From the NCBI GenBank assembly GCA_030602865.1, contig JAUVYX010000050.1, forward strand, positions 1-6,874: 6,874 nucleotides of DNA, given 5' to 3'. The stretch is from Dehalococcoidia bacterium. Lineage in GTDB: Bacteria; Chloroflexota; Dehalococcoidia; GIF9; AB-539-J10. The position numbers were made by a program, and so were the translations under genes. Shown in pieces: positions 1 to 6,401 of the stretch. Under the pieces are notes generated by a model. It searched no databases and was not told where the DNA came from. It saw nothing but the letters and a program-made list of their open reading frames with translations. Position 1 is the stretch's first letter. Each line of letters opens with the position of its first letter.

Positions 1-295
1 AGCGATGTTTCTGACGATTTCGCTTGTTATCGTCAGGTACATCATATAAGGCGACAACCCCAGCGGTTTCAACAAGAAAATGGCTTTTCACCACCGACCC
101 AGAGATCAGTTCTGATTGACTGAGGTCAGGGCACATATTAAAAGTTCGTCCTCGATTCCTCTTCTGGTCAGATTGCCCAAGTTCAATTACTCCTGTAAAC
201 CCAGCTTTAGAGTCAAAGCTGATTGCCCATCGCACATCTTTTGGTTTAAATCCCGGTTTGGAACCCTGTCCATATTTAGCCAGCAATTCAAGCAT
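1..295 (-). CDS. cas8c: Cas8c (Csd1), type I-C Cascade large subunit, N-terminal part
   Basis: Only the first 98 codons lie in the window; the gene continues past the left edge. The translation begins MLELLAKYGQGSKPGF and includes DVRWAISFD, FTGVIELG, a basic stretch (QKRNRGRTFNM) and VVKSHFLVETAGVVALYD. This pattern of 'RWAI..D', 'G.I.LG', a basic loop and '..FLVDt..Y..G' is what I know from Csd1/Cas8c N-termini. In type I-C Cascade this subunit recognises the PAM and helps open the target duplex. The ATG at 295 overlaps the end of cas5c by 8 nt. It has an AAGGAGG site (303-309) 7 nt upstream, inside cas5c, so translation is probably coupled. Position after cas3 and cas5c is the standard I-C order. 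The identity rests on weak N-terminal similarity plus strong context. Confidence 0.86.
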   Translation of the reverse strand, partial: MLELLAKYGQGSKPGFKPKDVRWAISFDSKAGFTGVIELGQSDQKRNRGRTFNMCPDLSQSELISGSVVKSHFLVETAGVVALYDVPDDNKRNRQKHR

Positions 296-1037
296 CAACC
301 ATCCTCCTTCCCTTGAGCACTTTATCGCTGTCATAGGGTGGGACGACCAATATTCCGTTTTCTACCTTTGCTCTAAAAAGACTGACTCCAGGTAATTCAG
401 CATTTGTGGTATCAAGAGCTTTCCCAGGGTGAGATAAATCGAACACGTCATATAACATCATCCCAATGCTTATTTCTATATCAGGAGGACTCTTAATCTT
501 TTCGGGTGAATCCAGCAATTCAAAAAAAGCAGGAAACTCGCGACAGCCAAGATATGGCTGATAGAAACACTTTCCTTTGGATGCCCTGCGTTGAAACTGA
601 GCTTCAAGTGCTGAAAGCCTGTTATAAAACCCATTCCACGGTTGTAATTGCGCATGAAGCTGGTAACAGACGTTCTTCAATGCCATTGTCTGCCGCTGGG
701 TACGGCCTTTCTGGTCAGTTCCAAGTAAATCAGTTGTCCCATCCGCTATAATTGGTCTTGGGTCCTCTTTCCCCTTTATCCATTTTATAATAGTGCTAGC
801 AGGAGGGGCTTTATCCTTCACTTCATTTCGCCTTAGCGCTATATACTGAGGCTTCTCAAAAACATCAACTCTTGTCACCTGCCAGCGAAATTCCAGAGGT
901 TTACAAAATATCGCGTCATAAATACCACGCGCAGCGGATGGGGTTATCACCGGATAGCTAAAACGCTCAACTTTAAGTTCCGGCCGGGTAAAGCAGGCAA
1001 GACTTCCCCATACTCTCAATACATGGTCCTGTGACAT
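288..1037 (-). CDS. cas5c: Cas5c (Cas5d), type I-C Cascade subunit / crRNA-processing family
   Basis: A 249-residue protein of the Cas5 (RAMP) family, type I-C branch. In studied type I-C systems this subunit cuts pre-crRNA and holds the crRNA 5' handle. Visible family features are LRVWGSLACFTRPELKVERFSY (split at residues 7-28), VITPSAARGI (30-39), RRNEV (69-73), TQRQTMALKNV (113-123), PYLGCREFPAFFELL (161-175), and a C-terminal VENGILVVPP stretch. I chose the ATG at 1037 over one at 1067. The 1037 start has AAAGGAGG 8 nt upstream and places the LRVWG strand where the family starts, whereas 1067 would overlap cas3. Gap to cas3 is 14 nt; cas8c overlaps the 3' end by 8 nt. Oddity: by hand alignment the catalytic Tyr, Lys and His of B. 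halodurans Cas5d match Phe44, Ala143 and Leu144 here, so the cutting residues may be absent or different. Confidence 0.93.
   Translation of the reverse strand: MSQDHVLRVWGSLACFTRPELKVERFSYPVITPSAARGIYDAIFCKPLEFRWQVTRVDVFEKPQYIALRRNEVKDKAPPASTIIKWIKGKEDPRPIIADGTTDLLGTDQKGRTQRQTMALKNVCYQLHAQLQPWNGFYNRLSALEAQFQRRASKGKCFYQPYLGCREFPAFFELLDSPEKIKSPPDIEISIGMMLYDVFDLSHPGKALDTTNAELPGVSLFRAKVENGILVVPPYDSDKVLKGRRMVDA
303..309 (-). promoter_or_regulatory. Ribosome-binding site of cas8c inside cas5c
   Basis: AAGGAGG on the minus strand ends 7 nt before the ATG at 295. It lies within the last codons of cas5c. It decides the cas8c start and suggests that ribosomes finishing cas5c reinitiate on cas8c. Confidence 0.8.
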
Positions 1038-1045
1038 GGTTCTTT

Positions 1046-1053
1046 CCTCCTTT
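1046..1053 (-). promoter_or_regulatory. Ribosome-binding site of cas5c
   Basis: AAAGGAGG on the minus strand ends 8 nt before the ATG at 1037 and overlaps the cas3 stop codon (1052-1054). It is the main reason to prefer 1037 over the longer reading from 1067, which would start upstream of this site. Confidence 0.85.
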
Positions 1054-3349
1054 ATGCAATAATACAATTTGGAGATAATGATGGATTTAGTCCTATATCT
1101 TTATCATAATCCGCCTCCTTAATATATACGTACCAGTCATCAGAATCTTTGGTCTTGTTAAATCGCAACTTCACCGGTTCCAATGATTGCCACAGTGGGT
1201 CATCAGCACATTTAGGGCGGAAAAGGCTTACGGAATAAGGTCGCGCTGACTGTATCCACTGTCGGCTGATGCCGATATTTAGTGCTTCTTCATGTAGTTC
1301 CTTAAATTTTTCGGTATCATAAGAAACCAGTACATTGATAGTATCTCGGTCAATGAGTCTGTACTGTTGAGCTACTTCAATAAAATTCTGCTGCTTAATG
1401 GCATTTGCAAACTTCTCCTTTAGCTCTCCGAGGTTAGCAAATGTATAGAGCGACTGGTAATACGTTTGAAATAACGTGGGATTATTAATATCCATGGCAT
1501 CAATGCCTACCTTTGTTAATAGCGCACTCGTTGTACTAGTAGCTTGGGTATAGGTACCATCCGGGTAAAGCCGTTTTCCCTCTTCTGTTTCAGGATTAAA
1601 AACAATCACCCTGCCACTATCCAGATTACCGCTCCGGTTACATCGTCCGGCCGCTTGTGCAACAGCATCAAGTGGGCCCATTGCACGGTAAACTACAGGG
1701 AAATCGATATCTACCCCGGCTTCTATACACTGGGTAGAGACAAGAAAGCAGGAAATGCCCTTTTTTAATAACTCTTTTACCTGCTGTAAAACATTGGTCC
1801 GGTGAGCAGGACACATATTCGTTGACAGATGAAATACATTTTCAAGGCCAGCATTTTTCAAATAAGATAATAGAGTTTTTGCATGACTCTTTAGGTTGAC
1901 AATGCAAAGTGCCTGTTTGTGCTCAGCCAATCTTTCCGCCAATTGGACCCATGAGATACTACTGCTAGGTTCTGGCCATTCAACATGATTTCTCCGTGAC
2001 AGTGAGAAAAGGTCGGTTTTAGACGAGACAATCTCTTTCGGCTGCCATCCAAAAGCACATTGCTTTCTTACTATTCGATCAAGGTGACTATATGCAGGTT
2101 GTGTTGCAGTTGAAAAAACAACTGTAGAGTTGTATCGTTCAGCAAGTCGTGAAAGCGCTGCTAATGTTGGAACGGCCAGAGACACCGGTATAGTTTGTAC
2201 TTCATCAAAAAGGATTATACTCCCAGCGAGCCTGTGCAGTTTCCGACAGGGAAACGACTGATTAGAAAACAAGGATTCAAGTAATTGTACACTGGTAGTA
2301 ATAATGACAGGTGCATCCCAGTTTTGTATAAGCTGGCGTCTATCATAATCCTCGAAATCTTCTTTATCCGTGTTACCCTTCTTTATCCCGCTTAAACTAT
2401 GATGCTCCAGAAGATAATTTCCAAGGTTGCTTCCCTGGAAATACTGTTCAAATACCTCGCGATACACCTTAACGGTCTGCTCTATGATAGAGAGATAAGG
2501 GATTACAACCACAATTCTTCTCATATTGTTTATTATGGCGTGTCTTAGTGCGAACGCAAGCATTGAAAGTGTTTTACCACTACCAGTTGGAGCAGTTAGT
2601 GTAAAAAGCCCTTTCGGCTTTTCAGCCGCACTGAGGCAATCAGCGAGTAATTTCTGCCTCATATCACGAACCTTTGTTGAAGATTTCTTTTTGGCCGATA
2701 TTTTTTCTATGTAAGAGATTAACAGTTGTAATGATTTTTCTGGTTCCAGCAAAAGTCCATCTTTCCGGTATATTCTATTTCCAGACTCATCTCTCTGGAA
2801 CCAGGCTTCCGTTTCAACAAAATCAGCATCTACCAGCGCAGAAAAAAGCATACGGATATCCAGCATGGAACTCAGGTTATTCATACCCCATTTGTACAGT
2901 GAAGAGCTTAATTCTTGATTACAGGTAAGGCCATCAGCAATAAGTGCATTGATGGTAGCTTCTGATAGTTTCATTTGCATGGGGTGATTGATAGATAGTT
3001 TTTGCGGATTAAGGTTCGCAAGAGAATCCCTATCGCCTATCTGCAACCCAATATGATGTCCCTGAATTGATAAAGCCATAGCAATGCCATTTTGCCTGTA
3101 CTGGTTCAGAACTTCCCACGCACCTGAGGACCAGTGGTCAACCCCTTCCTCTTCCCCTCTAATTCTTTTCTGAAATAATTTTCCGTACTTGCCTAAATCG
3201 TGGAACAGTCCAGCAAGATACCCTTCTTCTGCGGCTCCAAAATAGCTAGCATACTCTTTTGTTCGTCTGGCTACCAGACTAAGGTGTTCATGTAGTAATT
3301 CTTCATTTCCAGATTTGTTATCACGATGTGACAAACATCTTTCTACCAT
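1052..3349 (-). CDS. cas3: Cas3 HD nuclease-helicase, type I CRISPR interference
   Basis: A 765-residue full-length Cas3, which Cascade recruits to nick, unwind and degrade target DNA. The N-terminal HD nuclease domain (about 15-190) shows H22 in HEHL, H50-D51-x2-K54 (FHDLGK), H72 in VDHWSSGA, H98-H99 (GHHIG) and D174/D176 (LVDAD). The SF2 helicase follows: Walker A TAPTGSGKT (252-260, K259), motif II DEVQ (382-385), motif III STAT (413-416) and motif VI QAAGRCNRSG (565-574, R569 and R572). The C-terminal domain runs from about 620. DEVQ in place of DEAH/DExH is not a defect, since Gln at that place occurs in Cas3 proteins. The ATG at 3349 has AGGA 7 nt upstream. It is the first gene of the operon, with cas5c 14 nt downstream, so subtype I-C is the best reading. 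All expected catalytic motifs look intact. Confidence 0.97.
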   Translation of the reverse strand: MVERCLSHRDNKSGNEELLHEHLSLVARRTKEYASYFGAAEEGYLAGLFHDLGKYGKLFQKRIRGEEEGVDHWSSGAWEVLNQYRQNGIAMALSIQGHHIGLQIGDRDSLANLNPQKLSINHPMQMKLSEATINALIADGLTCNQELSSSLYKWGMNNLSSMLDIRMLFSALVDADFVETEAWFQRDESGNRIYRKDGLLLEPEKSLQLLISYIEKISAKKKSSTKVRDMRQKLLADCLSAAEKPKGLFTLTAPTGSGKTLSMLAFALRHAIINNMRRIVVVIPYLSIIEQTVKVYREVFEQYFQGSNLGNYLLEHHSLSGIKKGNTDKEDFEDYDRRQLIQNWDAPVIITTSVQLLESLFSNQSFPCRKLHRLAGSIILFDEVQTIPVSLAVPTLAALSRLAERYNSTVVFSTATQPAYSHLDRIVRKQCAFGWQPKEIVSSKTDLFSLSRRNHVEWPEPSSSISWVQLAERLAEHKQALCIVNLKSHAKTLLSYLKNAGLENVFHLSTNMCPAHRTNVLQQVKELLKKGISCFLVSTQCIEAGVDIDFPVVYRAMGPLDAVAQAAGRCNRSGNLDSGRVIVFNPETEEGKRLYPDGTYTQATSTTSALLTKVGIDAMDINNPTLFQTYYQSLYTFANLGELKEKFANAIKQQNFIEVAQQYRLIDRDTINVLVSYDTEKFKELHEEALNIGISRQWIQSARPYSVSLFRPKCADDPLWQSLEPVKLRFNKTKDSDDWYVYIKEADYDKDIGLNPSLSPNCIIA

Positions 3350-3363
3350 TAAATAATCCTATC

Positions 3364-3399
3364 AAGTATTCTATGACAACTATTTGTCAATTTATACTT
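3364..3399. promoter_or_regulatory. 36-bp two-part dyad upstream of cas3 (candidate operator or leader hairpin)
   Basis: The sequence reads AAGTAT-N4-TGACAA-N4-TTGTCA-N4-ATACTT. The inner pair (3374-3379 and 3384-3389) and the outer pair (3364-3369 and 3394-3399) share exactly the same centre. It ends 3 nt before the AGGA site of cas3 (3357-3360), and lies about 42-77 nt after the start predicted from the promoter at 3448-3476. It could be the DNA site of a dimeric or tetrameric regulator, or an RNA hairpin next to the ribosome-binding site. A minus-strand TTGACA (3385-3390) lies inside it, but I see no convincing -10 partner. The function is inferred. Confidence 0.5.
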
Positions 3400-3447
3400 T
3401 GTAGTCGTATTAAAGTAATATTTACGTGAACTGTTTCTAATGTTTCG

Positions 3448-3476
3448 ATTATAGCGCTGAATACCTTTTTTGACTA
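3448..3476 (-). promoter_or_regulatory. Predicted sigma-70-type promoter of the cas operon
   Basis: On the minus strand there is a -35 TAGTCA (3471-3476, four of six matches), a 17-nt spacer and a perfect TATAAT -10 (3448-3453). Transcription would start near 3441 and give a leader of about 92 nt before the cas3 ATG. Confidence 0.6.
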
Positions 3477-3592
3477 CACTTTACTGATTTTTAATGAACT
3501 TTATTATATTTATAGGACAAATCATAGTATGTTTTCTGACTATTTTTATTTTGACTGACTTGAAAAAGCAGGAGCATGCATATCTACTTCCA

Positions 3593-3630
3593 CCCAGATT
3601 GCCGCGGCAGTAAAACTGCCTCGCAATGAC
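3593..3630. repeat. Interspersed hairpin repeat, copy A
   Basis: A 38-bp element that recurs in the same orientation at 6402-6439 with only three differences. It folds into an inner stem GGCAGT-AAA-ACTGCC (3606-3620), a G·T pair (3604/3621) and an outer stem ATTGC/GCAAT (3598-3602 with 3623-3627). Read on the other strand it begins GTCATTGCGAGG and ends GGCAATCTGGG, which resembles a short interspersed repeat common in many bacterial genomes. It lies about 35 nt after the ABC ATPase stop codon but has no following T-run. Confidence 0.85.
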
Positions 3631-3665
3631 GGAGTATAGAGCAGAGCGGAGCAATGGATGGCCGC

Positions 3666-4334
3666 TTACCGGCAGGATTCGATGACGCCGTCCTTCATAC
3701 GGATTACCCTGTCTACGTATTTCTCGTCATCTGGCTCATGGGTTACCATGACGATCGTTTGAGAAAGATCTTTGTTCAGTTTCTTGAACAGCTCGAGGAC
3801 GACTTTTGCGGAGGCTGCATCCAGGCTTGCCGTTGGTTCATCGGCGAATAGTATCCCCGGTTTACTGATAAGGGCACGGGCAATAGCGACCCTCTGCTGT
3901 TCGCCACCGGATATCTCATCGGGATAATGTCTCAGCCGTTTATCAAGACCAACCAGTTTAAGCATTTCCATCGCGCGTTTACGGTAAGCCTTCTGATTGG
4001 TGGAGCAAAGTGCCGGCAGGTAGACATTTTCAAGGATGTTCAGTTCGCCAAGCAGCGAGTATTCCTGGAAAACATAGCCCAGCTTTTCCAGCCGGAACCT
4101 GGCCCTTTCCGTCCTGGTCAGTTTCAGTACATCAACACCATCTATGTAAATTTCGCCACTGGTGGGCCTGTCCAAAAGGCCGAGGAGATGCAGCGCAGTT
4201 GATTTGCCTGCACCACTTCTACCCATGATAGCTACAAATTCCCCTTGCTTGATGGACATGTCCATGTCTTTCAGGGCATGGATAGTGGCATCACCATGGC
4301 CATAGGTTTTATATATATTTCTCGTTATAATCAA
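3666..4334 (-). CDS. ABC transporter ATP-binding protein, LolD/MacB family
   Basis: A 222-residue nucleotide-binding protein of normal length for the LolD/MacB/FtsE group. It should hydrolyse ATP on the cytoplasmic side and drive the permease encoded just upstream. Visible motifs are the A-loop region KTYGHG (9-14), Walker A GRSGAGKST (38-46, K44), Q-loop Q90 (VFQEYSLL), signature ISGGEQQR (141-148), Walker B ILFADEP (161-167, D165 and E166), D-loop SLD (170-172) and switch H199 (VTHE). The reading starts at TTG 4334 and is preceded directly by an in-frame stop, so no longer ATG form is possible. The only SD-like site (AAGGGGA) is rather far, about 13 nt. The gap to the permease gene is 8 nt, so the pair is surely co-transcribed. 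The signature has Ile and Glu where LSGGQ is usual, a common variation. The exact substrate cannot be read. Confidence 0.95.
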   Translation of the reverse strand: MIITRNIYKTYGHGDATIHALKDMDMSIKQGEFVAIMGRSGAGKSTALHLLGLLDRPTSGEIYIDGVDVLKLTRTERARFRLEKLGYVFQEYSLLGELNILENVYLPALCSTNQKAYRKRAMEMLKLVGLDKRLRHYPDEISGGEQQRVAIARALISKPGILFADEPTASLDAASAKVVLELFKKLNKDLSQTIVMVTHEPDDEKYVDRVIRMKDGVIESCR

Positions 4335-4342
4335 TTAATGAA

Positions 4343-5611
4343 TTAGATCCCCTTAATAATTTTTAAAATACTTTGCTTCATAATGGACCAGGCTGGAATA
4401 ATTCCTGCCAGGATAGCTGCAAATATCAGGCCGGAGGTTGAAGTACCCAGTGTAAATGGCTGGACGGTCAGGCTCACTAGTCCCAGTGGTAAATCAAGCG
4501 GGTTGCTGGTTGAGTATGGTATAAGCACAAAACGAACAGTCAGCCAGCCAATAAGTATGCCGGCGCTGGCGTAGAACAGGGCCTGGATGAGATAAGAGCC
4601 TATTATAGTTCCACGAGCGATGCCGATGGCACGCATGATGCCAATCTGCCGCTTCTTACTTACAACATTGACATAAATCACGATGAACATGATAATGGTG
4701 GCCACCATCAGACCGACGCCATTGATGAGCGAGCCAACGATTTCAAAGGTAGATATGGTGCTTCTCATGGCGCCGCCATAGTCCTGCCAGCTTCTTATTT
4801 CTCCGTTTATGCCCATAGCATTGAAATTTTCAATAAGTCTGCTTTCCTCCACGCCTGGCTCGGCTTTAACCAGGATATAGCTGGCCCTGTTGTTAAATAT
4901 GTTTTTACCCAGCACCGATGCCATCTCTTTCCGGGTGACAAAAGCTTGAAAGTCCACTTCAAGGTGCCTGGCTCGAAAGATTCCTTTAACCGTGTATTCC
5001 CGTTGAACACCGTTAGGATAGGTCAGGCGTACTTCGTCACCGACGTCCACTCCGCCCAGGGTGAGAAATGCCTCGGTTTGAGCTCTGTCGCCACCGGCTA
5101 TCTCGACGCCCAGTATGATTTCATCCCGGTCATTTTCGTCCAGGTAAGTTCCGGCAATCATCCGGTTATGAACGCTGGTAACTTCTGCTTCCTGCGCAGG
5201 GTCGATGCCGGTAACTTTGTAGGTTCCGCTTTTACCTTTATCTGCCGGTGATTGTTTCTCTTTCCAGTTGTACTCGATGAAGGCACCGCTATCCAGTCGT
5301 GCTGCGACTCCGGCTACGCCGGGAGCTTGCGCTATCTCATTTTCTAACTGGCTTACATGGTTGATATAGTATTCATCCACTTCAGGACTGATGACCACGT
5401 TGGAATAGGCGGCATCAACCAGTTGCCTGTCCATGGTGCGCATTACACCCGTGATGATAGATGAAGTGAAAATCAGATTAACAAAGCTGAAGGCCATCAC
5501 CACGACGAGCAAAAGTGGCACCCAGCGGTTGCCTTTGGTGATGGATTTATAAGCCAAAAACAAGGCTATTACCACATTTCCCAGTATTGATTTAACGGAG
5601 CGATATTTCAT
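4343..5611 (-). CDS. MacB/FtsX-type ABC transporter permease
   Basis: A 422-residue membrane protein with the MacB/FtsX plan. It has a short basic N-terminus and a first membrane span (about 30-53), a large extracytoplasmic MacB_PCD-like domain (about 55-285), then three spans (about 291-316, 335-362 and 391-410). The cytoplasmic loop after span 2 carries KKRQIGIMRAIG (319-330), the coupling motif typical of FtsX-family permeases, and the protein ends in IIPAWSIMKQSILKIIKGI. Such proteins usually act as dimers with a LolD-like ATPase and move lipids, peptides or drugs, or transmit force. No periplasmic adaptor (MacA) gene is seen nearby, which would fit a stand-alone exporter as in monoderms. 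It lies 61 nt after marR and 8 nt before the ATPase gene. The ATG at 5611 has no clear SD site. Its substrate is unknown. Confidence 0.94.
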   Translation of the reverse strand: MKYRSVKSILGNVVIALFLAYKSITKGNRWVPLLLVVVMAFSFVNLIFTSSIITGVMRTMDRQLVDAAYSNVVISPEVDEYYINHVSQLENEIAQAPGVAGVAARLDSGAFIEYNWKEKQSPADKGKSGTYKVTGIDPAQEAEVTSVHNRMIAGTYLDENDRDEIILGVEIAGGDRAQTEAFLTLGGVDVGDEVRLTYPNGVQREYTVKGIFRARHLEVDFQAFVTRKEMASVLGKNIFNNRASYILVKAEPGVEESRLIENFNAMGINGEIRSWQDYGGAMRSTISTFEIVGSLINGVGLMVATIIMFIVIYVNVVSKKRQIGIMRAIGIARGTIIGSYLIQALFYASAGILIGWLTVRFVLIPYSTSNPLDLPLGLVSLTVQPFTLGTSTSGLIFAAILAGIIPAWSIMKQSILKIIKGI

Positions 5612-5614
5612 TTT

Positions 5615-5660
5615 TGTCTGGATGCCATCTGTCCATATAGTTGTTTTACGGTGCAGACAG
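5615..5660 (-). other. Short competing inverted repeats in the marR-permease spacer
   Basis: In the minus-strand transcript the segment CTGTCTG (5654-5660) can pair either with GACAG (5629-5633) or with CAGACA (5615-5620). The second pairing ends only 3 nt before the permease ATG, in a place where no SD site is visible. The arms are short and this may be chance. Confidence 0.3.
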
Positions 5661-5672
5661 CAACCCTTAATT

Positions 5673-6185
5673 TCAGTTCGTGTTTTCTTTTATAGATGAT
5701 GCTATTTTATTAATGAGGGCGAACAGGGTGTTTCGTTCGTCATCTGTTAAACAGCACAGCATTTGTTGAACTCGTTCTGCGCTGCAATTCTCAATAAAGT
5801 GGTGAATCTTTTCTCCCTCTTCGGTTAGAGCTACCCGCACCACTCTCCTGTCGGTTGTGTCGGACAGTCTCTGTATGTATCCCCTGTCTACAAGGTCGTC
5901 AACCATCCGAGTTGCTGTGCTGAATGGCAGTGAGAGGACGTTGCTGAGCTCTCCCATGGTGGGATTATCCAGGAGATGGATGCAACTGCTTATGCGATAA
6001 ACGAGTTCGAGAACGGTATTGGGAAGTGGTTCATCGTTGATATTTTTATCCCAACCGCGGCGATTCCGCAATTCAAGCAGTTCGTTGTGTAACATGGACT
6101 CGAACTTTATCCATACCTGAACAAAATTCCGTACGATTTCGGATATCTGTTCAGCGTAGTTTTCCTGTTTGCCTTCGTCTGTCAT
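5673..6185 (-). CDS. MarR-family transcriptional regulator
   Basis: A 170-residue winged-helix protein. Helical dimerisation segments flank a DNA-binding core at about 75-124: PTMGELSNVLSL (75-86), the recognition helix PFSTATRMVDDLVDRGYI (87-104), and the wing with D109, D112, R113 and R114 ending VALTEEG (118-124). The D-x-R-R wing followed by LT.EG is the MarR signature. MarR dimers usually repress neighbouring efflux or stress genes and release DNA when a small ligand binds, so it probably controls the ABC genes directly downstream. The ATG at 6185 is the first start after an in-frame stop and has only a weak SD (GTGA). The promoter and a palindromic site lie directly upstream, which suggests autoregulation. 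The N-terminal part before the winged helix includes a polar segment (about 40-55). The ligand cannot be predicted. Confidence 0.95.
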   Translation of the reverse strand: MTDEGKQENYAEQISEIVRNFVQVWIKFESMLHNELLELRNRRGWDKNINDEPLPNTVLELVYRISSCIHLLDNPTMGELSNVLSLPFSTATRMVDDLVDRGYIQRLSDTTDRRVVRVALTEEGEKIHHFIENCSAERVQQMLCCLTDDERNTLFALINKIASSIKENTN

Positions 6186-6201
6186 ATATTTTCACAATGC
6201 G

Positions 6202-6222
6202 ATATTTCTATAATGGAAATAT
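6202..6222. promoter_or_regulatory. Candidate MarR operator
   Basis: A perfect inverted repeat ATATTTC-N7-GAAATAT, 17 nt before the marR ATG. It overlaps the predicted -10 box and start site of the marR promoter. MarR dimers typically bind palindromes of about this size, so it is a natural site for autorepression of the whole marR-ABC operon. Confidence 0.6.
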
Positions 6223-6247
6223 ATCATGAATGCGGGTTGCCCGTCAA
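6218..6247 (-). promoter_or_regulatory. Predicted promoter of the marR-ABC operon
   Basis: On the minus strand there is a -35 TTGACG (6242-6247, five of six matches), an 18-nt spacer and a -10 TATATT (6218-6223, five of six). The start would fall near 6211, inside the palindrome at 6202-6222. Confidence 0.6.
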
Positions 6248-6295
6248 AATAGGGTTGAAGACCGAGGACAGAAAGGGCAAGGGGATTGGCAGGAT

Positions 6296-6344
6296 CTCCA
6301 AACTCCAAACTCCAAACTCTAAATCCTAATCACTAAATACTAAA
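6296..6344. repeat. Degenerate 7-nt tandem array
   Basis: Seven consecutive 7-nt units in one register: CTCCAAA three times, then CTCTAAA, TCCTAAT, CACTAAA and TACTAAA. The pattern fades into CAAATTC and AAAATAC further right. The units drift steadily from the exact copies, as expected for an array that grew by slippage and then decayed. Confidence 0.75.
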
Positions 6345-6401
6345 CAAATTCAAAATACTAATTACAAGACCTGTTGCCTCAACGCCGCTTCCGAATCACC
6401 T

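Larger units (their letters stand above)
3350..3665. other. AT-rich intergenic region before cas3
   Basis: This 316-nt stretch separates the end of the ABC ATPase gene from cas3. I see no gene in it. From right to left (the direction of transcription) it holds a short tail after the ATPase stop, a 38-bp hairpin repeat (3593-3630), a strongly AT-rich part with several TGACT words (3471, 3537, 3553, 3557), a good minus-strand promoter, a 36-bp dyad and the cas3 ribosome-binding site. No type I-C-like CRISPR repeat (ATTGAAAC end) is present, and the repeat hairpin has no T-run after it, so no intrinsic terminator is called. Confidence 0.75.

Noticed and set aside
116..316. Plus-strand 66-codon open frame
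   Set aside because: It lies opposite cas8c and the end of cas5c, whose frames are clearly coding; no recognisable domain.
506..751. Plus-strand 81-codon open frame
   Set aside because: Antisense to the conserved core of cas5c; a shadow frame.
1038..1067. Longer Cas5c starting at the ATG at 1067
   Set aside because: It would start before the strong SD site (1046-1053), overlap cas3 by 16 nt and add ten residues (MYYCIKEERT) not expected in the family.
2195..2206. DEVQ instead of DExH in the Cas3 helicase as a damaged motif
   Set aside because: Gln at this place occurs in working Cas3 proteins, and all other helicase motifs are intact.
3503..3531. Second minus-strand promoter using TATAAT at 3503-3508
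   Set aside because: The matching -35 position reads CATACT, a poor match; in such AT-rich DNA a TATAAT alone is not enough.
3606..3620. Hairpin after the ABC ATPase gene as an intrinsic terminator
   Set aside because: The stem is good but no T-run follows on the minus strand, and the same element occurs at 6415-6429 away from any gene end; kept as a repeat only.
3350..3665. CRISPR array or leader next to cas3
   Set aside because: No spaced direct repeats and no ATTGAAAC-type repeat end anywhere in the window; the array, if any, is outside.
4946..5251. Plus-strand 101-codon open frame
   Set aside because: Antisense to the extracytoplasmic domain of the permease; no SD site or domain.
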